From Lachnoclostridium sp. UBA1781 (lineage in GTDB: Bacteria > Bacillota > Clostridia > Lachnospirales > Lachnospiraceae), in the NCBI GenBank assembly GCA_002315495.1, contig DCGJ01000016.1, positions 1 through 7,129 of the forward strand: a stretch of 7,129 nucleotides of DNA. Reading direction: 5' to 3'. Below the pieces are notes generated by a model that searched no databases, had not been told where the DNA came from, and saw only the letters and a program-made list of their open reading frames with translations. A program made the position numbers and the translations under genes. Shown here one piece after another: positions 1-6,170 of the stretch. Position 1 is the stretch's first letter. Each line of letters starts with the position of its first letter.

Positions 1-1435
1 CAATAAGTACTCTCTCATCCATAGGATATTTCTTTCCTTCTATCTCCTGGTAATCCTCATGGCCCTTTCCGGCAATCACAATACAATCGCCGTCCTGCGC
101 ATGCTCTAACGCATAGTGGATTGCCTCACGACGATCAATGATGGCAATGTATTCGCCATCAGCCTTTTGGATTCCGGTAATAATATCGTTCAAAATATCC
201 TGTGGCTCTTCCATACGAGGGTTATCCGAGGTGGCAATCGTCAGGTCGGCAAGCTTTGAGGAAACCTCACCCATCTCAAATCGACGGTCCTTAGATCGAT
301 TTCCGCCACATCCGAATACGCATACCAAACGGCCCGGTTCATATTCCCTCAAGGTCGTCAGAAGACTTTCAAGCGCCATCTTGTTATGCGCATAGTCCAC
401 CATAACAGTAAATCGCTTGGAAACATCCACCGGCTCCACACGGCCACGAACCTTGACCTTCTCCATGCTGCTTTGGATAATATCTTCTGCCACATTCAGT
501 TCGGAAACGATACTGATTGCGGTCAAACTGTTGTATACGCTAAAGGCTCCCGGAATATTTACTCTTACCGGAAAATGCTTCTTGCCGTCCAGCACGTACC
601 GAACGCCCATGGTTCCGTCCACGCTATGAAGATTCACTTCCGTTGCACGGTAATCACAGGTTTCCTTTGTGCCATATGTCAGCAGCTTGCAGGTATAACC
701 CTCAATGGAACGTGCCACCTCCGGGTCATCCGCATTTACAATACCGGTTTTACATTGACGGAACAGCATGCCCTTACACATCCGGTACTCTTCAATGCTT
801 TCATGCTCTCTCGGACCGATATGGTCGTGCCCCATATTCGTGAAGACACCGAAATCGAAGTTGATTCCGAAGACGCGTTTCATCTTAAGTCCCTGGGAGC
901 TGACCTCCATAACGACAGCCTGCACGCCCTCTTCTACCATCTCCGCAAAATATTTCTGAATCAGATACGATTCCGGAGTGGAATGGGAAGCGGGGATATG
1001 ACGGTCCCCGATAATATTCTCCACGGTACCAATAAGTCCGGTCTTCATACCGGAATTGTTCAGCATATGGTAAACCATATAAGCGGTCGTGGTTTTTCCC
1101 TTTGTTCCGGTAATTCCAATCGTAATCAGCTTTTCTGCCGGATAATCGAAAAATGCGGCAGACATCACCGCAAGTGCTTCTCTTGCATCCGCAACCTTCA
1201 CGACTGCAACATCCGCGTCCACCTGCACATCCTTCGTAACAACCAAAACCGAAGCGCCCTTTTCCAATGCCCCCGGGATATAGTCATGCCCATCGACAAC
1301 GGTTCCCGGAACACACAGAAAAAGATTGCCCTTCTCCACGTAACGGGAATCATAACAAAGGTCAGAAACCTCCGTTTCCAGACTTCCCGAAAGAAGCTCA
1401 TAATCCAATTTTTCAACAAGTTTCGATAATACCAT
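1..1435 (-). CDS. murE: UDP-N-acetylmuramoyl-tripeptide synthetase MurE, partial (C-terminal end missing)
   Basis: Cytoplasmic Mur ligase that adds the third stem-peptide residue to UDP-MurNAc-L-Ala-D-Glu, with ATP, in peptidoglycan precursor synthesis. I translated it directly: 478 codons from an ATG at 1435 to the window edge, so only a short C-terminal tail is missing (the family is about 490-500 residues). Visible motifs are the ATP P-loop GTKGKTT (110-116), EVSSQGL (177-183), TNMGHDHIGP (199-208), a lysine in the usual carbamylated-lysine region (K221, CKGMLF), VDYAHN (346-351), DNPR (404-407) and GKGHE (456-460). DNPR is the known signature for meso-diaminopimelate selection, so EC 6.3.2.13 is the likely activity. 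EVSSQ for EVSSH, HDHIG for RDHLD and YAHN for YAHT differ from the common MurE pattern and resemble, from memory, the branch that includes L-lysine enzymes. GGAG lies 5 bases before the start. It follows the glgA terminator and so is probably a separate unit. Confidence 0.93.
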   Translation of the reverse strand, partial: MVLSKLVEKLDYELLSGSLETEVSDLCYDSRYVEKGNLFLCVPGTVVDGHDYIPGALEKGASVLVVTKDVQVDADVAVVKVADAREALAVMSAAFFDYPAEKLITIGITGTKGKTTTAYMVYHMLNNSGMKTGLIGTVENIIGDRHIPASHSTPESYLIQKYFAEMVEEGVQAVVMEVSSQGLKMKRVFGINFDFGVFTNMGHDHIGPREHESIEEYRMCKGMLFRQCKTGIVNADDPEVARSIEGYTCKLLTYGTKETCDYRATEVNLHSVDGTMGVRYVLDGKKHFPVRVNIPGAFSVYNSLTAISIVSELNVAEDIIQSSMEKVKVRGRVEPVDVSKRFTVMVDYAHNKMALESLLTTLREYEPGRLVCVFGCGGNRSKDRRFEMGEVSSKLADLTIATSDNPRMEEPQDILNDIITGIQKADGEYIAIIDRREAIHYALEHAQDGDCIVIAGKGHEDYQEIEGKKYPMDERVLI

Positions 1436-1464
1436 AATAACTCCAATCTATGTCCTGTTTTCGT

Positions 1465-1477
1465 CGCATCCGATGCG
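1465..1477. repeat. 13-base palindrome in the murE leader
   Basis: CGCATC and GATGCG are perfect inverted copies around a single central base, about 30 bases before the murE start. Such a tight palindrome fits a dimeric protein-binding site better than an RNA hairpin, because a one-base loop cannot form and pairing would open to about four base pairs. No regulator can be named. A short palindrome of this kind can also occur by chance. Confidence 0.35.
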
Positions 1478-1497
1478 CAAAATATTCGGACAACTTA

Positions 1498-1518
1498 GGA
1501 AAATGTGGAGCATTTTCC
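1498..1518 (-). repeat. Inverted repeat (8-bp stem, 5-base loop) in the murE leader
   Basis: GGAAAATG and CATTTTCC are perfect inverted copies separated by five bases, between the glgA terminator and murE. No U-run follows on the minus strand, so it is not a second intrinsic terminator. An overlapping alternative, ATTTTC-G-GAAAAT, shares the GGAAAAT segment, so two pairings compete. It may be a leader hairpin or an operator for murE. I see no convincing -35/-10 pair in the 154-base gap, so where the murE transcript starts is unresolved. Confidence 0.4.
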
Positions 1519-1535
1519 GAAAATAAAGCCGCTAT

Positions 1536-1577
1536 AAAAAAACGGAAAAACCCACGACACCGATTAGGTGCCGTGGG
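1536..1577 (-). terminator. Rho-independent terminator of glgA
   Basis: Read on the minus strand, CCCACGGCACC pairs with GGTGTCGTGGG (11 pairs, one of them G·U) around the loop TAATC. It is followed by TTTTT, CCG and then seven more T. The stem begins 12 bases after the glgA stop codon. The complementary strand has no T-run after the stem, so it acts in one direction. It ends the glgA unit and separates it from murE. Confidence 0.93.
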
Positions 1578-1589
1578 GAAATCTCATAA

Positions 1590-3029
1590 TTAGAACATGC
1601 TGTAGTACAGATTTTCGTACTGCTTTGCGGAATTGGTCCAAGAGAAGTCTCTTGCCATGCCACGGTCAATAATCTTGTTCCACTCTCTTCTGTGGTTATA
1701 GAACACGTCCTTTGCGTAACGAATCGTATCCAGCATCTCATGGGCGTTGTAGTTCGCAAAACTGAAACCGGTACCGGAGGACTCATACTGGTTGTATGGC
1801 TCTACGGTATCCTTCAGACCGCCGGTTTCACGAACAATCGGAACCGTGCCGTAACGAAGGGACATCAGCTGACTCAAACCACAAGGCTCGAACAGAGACG
1901 GCATCAGGAATGCGTCACAAGCTGCGTAAAGCTTGTGGGAACGCTCATTGTTATAGTAAATATTAGCGGATACACGATCCTTGTACTTCCACTCGAAATG
2001 ACGGAACAGATTCTCGTACTTCGGATCTCCGGTACCGAGAATAACGAACTGCGTATCCTCCGCACAGATCTCCTCGATTACATAGTCAACCAAATCAAGA
2101 CCTTTCTGGTCGGTCAGACGGGAACAGATACCAAGCATAAATGCCTTGTCGTTCTGCGCCAATCCAAGCTCCTGCTGAAGTGCTCTCTTATTCTTAATCT
2201 TCTCTTTGCGGAAGTTAATCGCATTGTAGTTTGCAACCAGGAATGGGTCGGTAGCCGGATCGTACTCTTCGTAGTCGATACCGTTTACGATACCCCAAAG
2301 GTCATTGCTTCTTGCATTCATCAGACCGTCAAGACCTTCGCCGTAAAATGCGGTCTTAATCTCCTGTGCATATGTGTTACTAACAGTGGAAATCTTATCT
2401 GCGTATACAAGACCGCCCTTTAAGTAGTTCGCATCGCCATAAGCCTCAAGCTTATCTGCAGTGAAATAGTAGTCAGAAAGACCTGTGATGTCTTTAATTC
2501 TCTGCTTATCCCACACGCCCTGGAATTTCAGGTTATGAATCGTCATAATCGTCTTGATTCCGCGATAGAAGCCATTCTCCTGGAAGCTGTCATGAAGCAT
2601 AACCGGAATCAGACCGGTCTGCCAGTCGTGGCAGTGAATAATGTCCGGACGGAAGCCGATGGATGGAAGTGCAGAAAGTGCTGCCTTATCAAAAAATGCA
2701 TATTTCTCAATATCGGTGTAGGTCTCGCCATAAGGACGGTCCCCGCCAAAATAGTACTCGTTGTCAATGAAATAGAAGGTGATTCCTTCCCAAACCATGG
2801 ACATAATGCCAACATACTGACTTCTCCAAGCCAAATCAATATAAAAATGTGTCACATACTGCATCTGGCTCTTCCACTTATCCGGGATGCAGACATACTT
2901 CGGAAGCATAACACGAACGTCAAATTCGTCCTTGTTAATGTACTTCGGAAGGGAACCTACAACGTCAGCCAAACCACCCGTTTTGATAAACGGAACACAC
3001 TCCGATGCGATAAACAAAATATTCTTCAT
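1590..3029 (-). CDS. glgA: Glycogen synthase (ADP-glucose type), GlgA
   Basis: Transfers glucose from ADP-glucose to the non-reducing end of a growing alpha-1,4-glucan in the cytoplasm (GT5 family, EC 2.4.1.21). The product is 479 residues, the usual bacterial length (E. coli 477). The N-terminal Rossmann domain opens with KTGGLADVVGSLPK (16-29), whose lysine and glycines bind ADP-glucose, and has HCHDWQTG (132-139). The C-terminal domain has R304 and K309 in SRLTDQKG and E381 in EPCGLSQLMS, matching the known E. coli catalytic residues R300, K305 and E377. An in-frame ATG ten codons upstream (3059) exists. I chose 3029 because GGAGG lies exactly 5 bases before it and the family N-terminus (MKNILFIASE) begins there. 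It has its own promoter and terminator. No glgB, glgC, glgD or glgP is visible, so its substrate supply is encoded elsewhere. Confidence 0.97.
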   Translation of the reverse strand: MKNILFIASECVPFIKTGGLADVVGSLPKYINKDEFDVRVMLPKYVCIPDKWKSQMQYVTHFYIDLAWRSQYVGIMSMVWEGITFYFIDNEYYFGGDRPYGETYTDIEKYAFFDKAALSALPSIGFRPDIIHCHDWQTGLIPVMLHDSFQENGFYRGIKTIMTIHNLKFQGVWDKQRIKDITGLSDYYFTADKLEAYGDANYLKGGLVYADKISTVSNTYAQEIKTAFYGEGLDGLMNARSNDLWGIVNGIDYEEYDPATDPFLVANYNAINFRKEKIKNKRALQQELGLAQNDKAFMLGICSRLTDQKGLDLVDYVIEEICAEDTQFVILGTGDPKYENLFRHFEWKYKDRVSANIYYNNERSHKLYAACDAFLMPSLFEPCGLSQLMSLRYGTVPIVRETGGLKDTVEPYNQYESSGTGFSFANYNAHEMLDTIRYAKDVFYNHRREWNKIIDRGMARDFSWTNSAKQYENLYYSMF

Positions 3030-3034
3030 AAAGA

Positions 3035-3039
3035 CCTCC
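3035..3039 (-). promoter_or_regulatory. Shine-Dalgarno of glgA, deciding the start codon
   Basis: GGAGG on the minus strand lies 5 bases before the ATG at 3029. The upstream in-frame ATG at 3059 has no comparable site, so this fixes the start as MKNILF. Confidence 0.88.
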
Positions 3040-3043
3040 AAGG

Positions 3044-3061
3044 AAGTAATAATGATCACTT
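3044..3061 (-). other. Short hairpin in the glgA 5' leader
   Basis: On the minus strand AAGTGAT pairs with ATTACTT (7 pairs, one G·U) around a CATT loop. It ends about 4 bases before the Shine-Dalgarno and lies wholly inside the predicted leader. The stem is A/T-rich and weak. It could protect the mRNA 5' region or be coincidental. Confidence 0.3.
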
Positions 3062-3085
3062 AACGTTTAACATCAAATTTATGCT

Positions 3086-3114
3086 ATTATATCACAATAT
3101 CGCCAAAAACAAAA
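3086..3114 (-). promoter_or_regulatory. Promoter of glgA (extended -10, sigma-A type)
   Basis: A perfect TATAAT occupies 3091-3086 on the minus strand, preceded by TG one base upstream (TGATATAAT, 3094-3086), the extended -10 form. The -35 region is poor: TTTTGT at 17-base spacing (3114-3109) or TTGTTT at 15-base spacing. That is normal for extended -10 promoters. The predicted start is near 3079, giving a leader of about 50 bases. It lies in the 93-base recN–glgA gap, so glgA can be transcribed independently of the upstream block. Confidence 0.78.
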
Positions 3115-3122
3115 GAGAAAAC

Positions 3123-4820
3123 TTATCTTTTTCCTTGTCGAATGTCGGATTTTTTGTCCTCGGCAAGAGTTTTCATCTCACGGGCATTTTCCATAACGGA
3201 AGCCGTAATTTCGGCACCTCCGAGGATACGGGCAAGCTCCTCCACCCGCTCACTCTCTGAGAGCGCTGTAATCGACGTTTTCGTGCGCTCCCCGTCACTA
3301 TGCTTTTCAATCCGAAAATGTGCATCTCCCATCGCAGCAATCTGCGGCAAATGCGTGATGCAGATAACCTGTCGGGTTCCGCCAATCAGCGCCATCTTCT
3401 CTGCCACCTTTTGCGCGGTCCGGCCACTGACACCGGTATCAATTTCGTCGAAAATGAGCGTGCCGATTTCGTCTCGTCCCGCGGTTACCGACTTCAGTGC
3501 AAGCATTACTCGAGACAACTCGCCGCCGCTCGCAATCTTCGAAAGCGGACGAAGCGGTTCGCCCGGATTGGTACAGATGAAAAACTCCGCCTCATCCAGC
3601 CCCTTTTCATTCGGTTTATCCGCTTTGGCTACGGCAATCTCAAACTTGACATCCAGGAAATTCAGATCTTCTAACGCCTCCCGAATCTCCTCGGAAAGAA
3701 GTTTTGCCTGTGCAATACGAATCGCCGAAACCTTCCCTGCTGCCGCAAGAAATGTTTTTTCGGCCTTCTCTGCGGTACTCCGAAGCCCGGCAACATAATC
3801 GTCGTAGTTTTCCATGGTTTCCCGCTCTTTTTTTGCCTCTTCCAGATACTGAAGAGACTTTTCAATGGTTTTCCCGTAGCGACTCTTAATCTTATTCAGG
3901 ACATCCAGACGCTCGCCGGTAAGAGAAAACTCTTCTTCCGTTCCGGACATTTCCTCCGCGTAATCCGAAAGGCTGGCGCTGAGGTCCGTAAGGGATTCCT
4001 GAACAAGTCCCAACTGCTCGTATAACTCAGCCAAATGCGGATCCAGGTCCGATACCTTAGAAAGTCTCTGGATGGCGCGATTGATATATTCTTCCGCATT
4101 TTCACGACCCGAGCCGATATACTCGGTTGCAGAAGAAACCGCCTCCTGAATACGACTGGCATGCTGCAAAACCCGGTAGCGCTCTTCCAGTTCCTCGTCC
4201 TCGCCGATACGCAGATTCGCCGCCTCGAGCTCGCTAATTTCAAACTGAAGCATGGCAAGTTTCCGATTTCGCTCTTCTTCGTTGCAGGCCGCTTCCGAAA
4301 GCTGTTCCTGCGCCTCCTTGTAGGCGTGATAAGAGGTTTTCACCTCTTCGACAAGTCCTCCCAGTTCTGCCTTACCGAAACGGTCCAGCATCGCCAGATG
4401 AGAGCTCTTGTAAAGAAGCGACTGGTGTTCATGCTGTCCGTGAATATCAATCAGACAGGCCGCCACTGCCTTCAACGCGCCGGCACTTACGGTTTCCCCG
4501 TTGATTCGGCTTACACTACGCCCATTTTCCGAAATTTTACGGGTGATAATCAGATTCTCTTCGACAGGAAGGTCATACTCCTTCAGAATGCTCTCCGTTT
4601 TGGAATCCTCTCCGGAAAAGATCAGTTCTGCGAGGCAGAAGTCCGCATTTTGCCCGATCATTTCCTTGTTCACCTTCCCACCGAGGGCCATGTTGACCGC
4701 TCCGAGAAGGATGGATTTGCCGGCGCCGGTTTCTCCGGTCAATACATTGAGGCCTGAACCGAAATCGACCCAGACCTCATCAATAATTGCAAAATTCTTT
4801 ACATGTAAACTTAGTAACAT
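3123..4820 (-). CDS. recN: DNA repair protein RecN (SMC-like ATPase)
   Basis: SMC-like ATPase acting early in recombinational repair of double-strand breaks, on DNA ends at the nucleoid. The product is 565 residues, normal for the family (E. coli 553). The N-terminal half-head carries Walker A GETGAGKS (29-36). The middle is Glu/Leu-rich, heptad-like coiled coil. The C-terminal half-head has the ABC signature SGGELS (431-436), Walker B TLIFDEIDTG (454-463, with D458 and E459) and the H-loop histidine H490 in CITHLPQ. All ATPase elements are intact. AAAGG is 5 bases before the chosen ATG. A four-codon out-of-frame ORF (ATG at 4825) overlaps the start and has its own GAGAGGG. It follows yebC after 69 bases with no visible terminator or promoter, so it is probably read from upstream. 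I see no LexA box of the CGAAC-N4-GTTCG type before it. Confidence 0.97.
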   Translation of the reverse strand: MLLSLHVKNFAIIDEVWVDFGSGLNVLTGETGAGKSILLGAVNMALGGKVNKEMIGQNADFCLAELIFSGEDSKTESILKEYDLPVEENLIITRKISENGRSVSRINGETVSAGALKAVAACLIDIHGQHEHQSLLYKSSHLAMLDRFGKAELGGLVEEVKTSYHAYKEAQEQLSEAACNEEERNRKLAMLQFEISELEAANLRIGEDEELEERYRVLQHASRIQEAVSSATEYIGSGRENAEEYINRAIQRLSKVSDLDPHLAELYEQLGLVQESLTDLSASLSDYAEEMSGTEEEFSLTGERLDVLNKIKSRYGKTIEKSLQYLEEAKKERETMENYDDYVAGLRSTAEKAEKTFLAAAGKVSAIRIAQAKLLSEEIREALEDLNFLDVKFEIAVAKADKPNEKGLDEAEFFICTNPGEPLRPLSKIASGGELSRVMLALKSVTAGRDEIGTLIFDEIDTGVSGRTAQKVAEKMALIGGTRQVICITHLPQIAAMGDAHFRIEKHSDGERTKTSITALSESERVEELARILGGAEITASVMENAREMKTLAEDKKSDIRQGKR

Positions 4821-4862
4821 AACATCCTTTCCCTCTCTCCGGGGTTCAGCTGTCTAGTTAAT

Positions 4863-4889
4863 TCGGAGTCTCGCTCCGAGGGACTCCGA
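4863..4889 (-). other. Stem-loop between yebC and recN
   Basis: It begins on the base after the yebC stop codon. On the minus strand TCGGAGTC pairs perfectly with GACTCCGA (8 pairs), enclosing an 11-base loop that can itself form TCG-GAG-CGA. A second copy of TCGGAG in the loop can instead pair with the same CTCCGA (6 pairs, loop CGAGA), so the two foldings exclude each other. The downstream sequence is AATTAAC with no U-tract, so it is not a standard intrinsic terminator. An mRNA-processing or stability element, or partial attenuation before recN, is plausible but unproven. Confidence 0.6.
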
Positions 4890-5621
4890 TTACTCCTCGT
4901 CCCAGTTATGGAATACGTTCTGAACGTCGTCATCCTCGTCCAAAAGGTCAAGAATACGGTTCATAAGCTTCAAATCCTGCTCATCCGTAAGGGTAACCCA
5001 TGTCTGAGGAATCATGGTAACTTCCGCCTGAAGCATCGGAATCTTAGCTTCCTCGAGGGCATCACGAACAGCGCCGAGACTGCTCTCATCGGTCAGAATC
5101 TCGAAGGAATCCTCTTCATCGTTGAAATCGTCAGCACCGGCATCGAGAGCGAGCATCATGAGGTCATCCGCCTCCATATCGCACTCTTCCTTGTCCACGA
5201 TAATCTGTCCCTTGGTGTCAAACATGAAGGATACACAGCCCTGCGTACCTACAGCGCCGCTTCCCTTGGTAAATGCGTTACGTACATTTGCCGCGGTACG
5301 ATTACGGTTATCGGTCAAGGTTTCAACGATAATTGCAGTTCCCTTTGGGCCATAGCCTTCGTATACAACCTTCTCGTAGTTTACGGAATTGGCATCGCCT
5401 GCAGCCTTCTTAATGCTGCGGTCAATGGTATCGTTCGGCATGTTGTTAGCCTTTGCCTTTGCAACTACGTCCTTCAGCTTGCTGTTATTATTCGGATCTG
5501 CACCGCCTTCCTTAACGGCAACGGCGATTTCACGGCCGATACGGGTGAAAATCTTACCCTTTGCGGCATCGTTTTTCTCCTTCTTATGCTTAATGTTCGC
5601 AAATTTAGAATGTCCTGACAT
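4890..5621 (-). CDS. yebC: YebC/TACO1-family protein (translation factor or transcriptional regulator)
   Basis: Cytoplasmic member of the YebC/PmpR/TACO1 family. Members were annotated as DNA-binding regulators. More recent work on family members links them to helping ribosomes through proline-rich stretches, so the old label "transcriptional regulator" should be read with care. The product is 243 residues, the standard length. It opens with the diagnostic MSGHSKFANIKHKKEKND, followed by KGKIFTRIGREI (about 22-33), NNSKLKDVVAKAKANNMPNDTI (about 46-67) and GYGPKGTAIIVETLTDNRNRT in the central region. The C-terminus is strongly acidic (DLLDEDDDVQNVF). F replaces the more common W in SGHSKW, a variant familiar from clostridia. 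GAGAGG stands 8 bases before the ATG. It lies between argR and recN, although yebC is often found near ruvC elsewhere. It probably shares the upstream transcript. Confidence 0.96.
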   Translation of the reverse strand: MSGHSKFANIKHKKEKNDAAKGKIFTRIGREIAVAVKEGGADPNNNSKLKDVVAKAKANNMPNDTIDRSIKKAAGDANSVNYEKVVYEGYGPKGTAIIVETLTDNRNRTAANVRNAFTKGSGAVGTQGCVSFMFDTKGQIIVDKEECDMEADDLMMLALDAGADDFNDEEDSFEILTDESSLGAVRDALEEAKIPMLQAEVTMIPQTWVTLTDEQDLKLMNRILDLLDEDDDVQNVFHNWDEE

Positions 5622-5623
5622 AA

Positions 5624-5689
5624 CTAAAACCTCTCAAATAATTTTTTATCGTTACAGCCTTCGCTGCAAATCACTTTGTTACGGCTCAT
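5624..5689 (-). CDS. Possible 21-residue small ORF between argR and yebC
   Basis: An ATG at 5689, 10 bases after the argR stop, opens 21 sense codons and ends with TAG two bases before the yebC ATG. The product would begin MSRNKVICSEGCND and end KKLFERF. It is hydrophilic, with two cysteines in a C-x3-C arrangement. The yebC Shine-Dalgarno (GAGAGG) lies inside its last codons, as expected for a translationally coupled leader ORF. Its own ribosome site is weak (AGGCGG about 2 bases before the ATG). An open frame this short is common by chance, so it may be untranslated. I do not recognise the peptide. Confidence 0.2.
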   Translation of the reverse strand: MSRNKVICSEGCNDKKLFERF

Positions 5690-5693
5690 GCCG
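5652..5693 (-). other. Two small hairpins in the argR–yebC gap
   Basis: On the minus strand the first is CGGC-ATGA-GCCG (5693-5682), holding the small-ORF ATG in its loop. The second is TTGCAGC-GAAG-GCTGTAA (5669-5652, 7 pairs with one G·U). Neither is followed by a proper U-run, so neither is called a terminator. They share a partial direct repeat, GCCGTAAC and GCTGTAAC. Confidence 0.35.
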
Positions 5694-5699
5694 CCTGTA

Positions 5700-6158
5700 C
5701 TACTTTAACGAATTTTTCACCGTCTGTAAAGTCCGTTCTGCAGCTTCCTGCGTACGAACTGCGCAAAATACGGTATCATCGCCTGCAAGAGAGCCGACAA
5801 TATCATGTAACGGCATCGCATCGATGGCTGCGGCAACTGCCATGGCCATACCCGCATTTGTCTTAATCACAAGAAGATTACCTGCCACATCCACGGAAAC
5901 GACCGCGTCCTTCAGCAGACGGCTGAATTTGCCCATGTCCTGCGTCTGCCCTTTGTCAATGTTCGAGGTCTGCGCATATTTTTGCCGACCATCGGCCGTT
6001 GTTACCTTCGAAAGCTTTAACTCACGAATATCGCGGGAAATGGTCGCCTGCGTAATCGGAAAGCCCGCTTCTCGAAGTAACGCCACCAGCTCCTCCTGCG
6101 TTTCAATATCACGACTGTTAATGAGTTCCACAATCGCGCTCTGTCTCTTTACCTTCAT
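5700..6158 (-). CDS. argR: Arginine repressor ArgR (AhrC type)
   Basis: Hexameric, arginine-sensing DNA-binding protein that represses arginine biosynthesis and, in Bacillus-type relatives, activates catabolism. The product is 152 residues, typical of the family. The N-terminal winged helix-turn-helix includes the recognition segment QATISRDIREL (37-47). The C-terminal oligomerisation and arginine-binding domain has TNAGMAMAVAAAID (100-113) and GSLAGDDTVF (122-131). D127 and D128 correspond to the arginine-contacting aspartates of the family. The start is the ATG at 6158, preceded by AAGG seven bases upstream within AGAAGGTGATGGG. Another ATG five bases upstream is out of frame. It follows nadK by 12 bases, so the two are almost certainly co-transcribed. 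I found no convincing ARG box in the window, so nothing here shows autoregulation. Confidence 0.97.
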   Translation of the reverse strand: MKVKRQSAIVELINSRDIETQEELVALLREAGFPITQATISRDIRELKLSKVTTADGRQKYAQTSNIDKGQTQDMGKFSRLLKDAVVSVDVAGNLLVIKTNAGMAMAVAAAIDAMPLHDIVGSLAGDDTVFCAVRTQEAAERTLQTVKNSLK

Positions 6159-6170
6159 CCCATCACCTTC

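Noticed and set aside
386..1429. Long plus-strand open frame of 347 codons opposite murE
   Set aside because: It lies entirely opposite a gene with all Mur-ligase motifs. Its translation is rich in His, Cys and Asn with no recognisable domain, as expected of an antisense shadow.
1478..1495. Partial ARG-box-like sequence (CGAATATTTTGCGC) upstream of murE
   Set aside because: It matches only part of the ArgR operator consensus, lacks the symmetric half, and sits before a gene not known to be controlled by arginine.
3030..3059. Ten-residue N-terminal extension of GlgA (ATG at 3059)
   Set aside because: There is no ribosome site before 3059, while a perfect GGAGG precedes the ATG at 3029, where the family N-terminus begins.
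3107..3132. Possible recN terminator: AAAAGA/TCTTTT stem followed by GTTTTT on the minus strand
   Set aside because: The stem is only six pairs, five of them A·U, with a 9-base loop, too weak for an intrinsic terminator. The T-rich stretch overlaps the glgA -35 region. Read-through from recN into glgA therefore remains possible.
4811..4825. Four-codon ORF (ATG TTA TGT TAC TAA) overlapping the recN start, with its own GAGAGGG
   Set aside because: It is very short and arises from the repeated ATGTT at the recN start. Without conservation data it cannot be called a regulatory upstream ORF.
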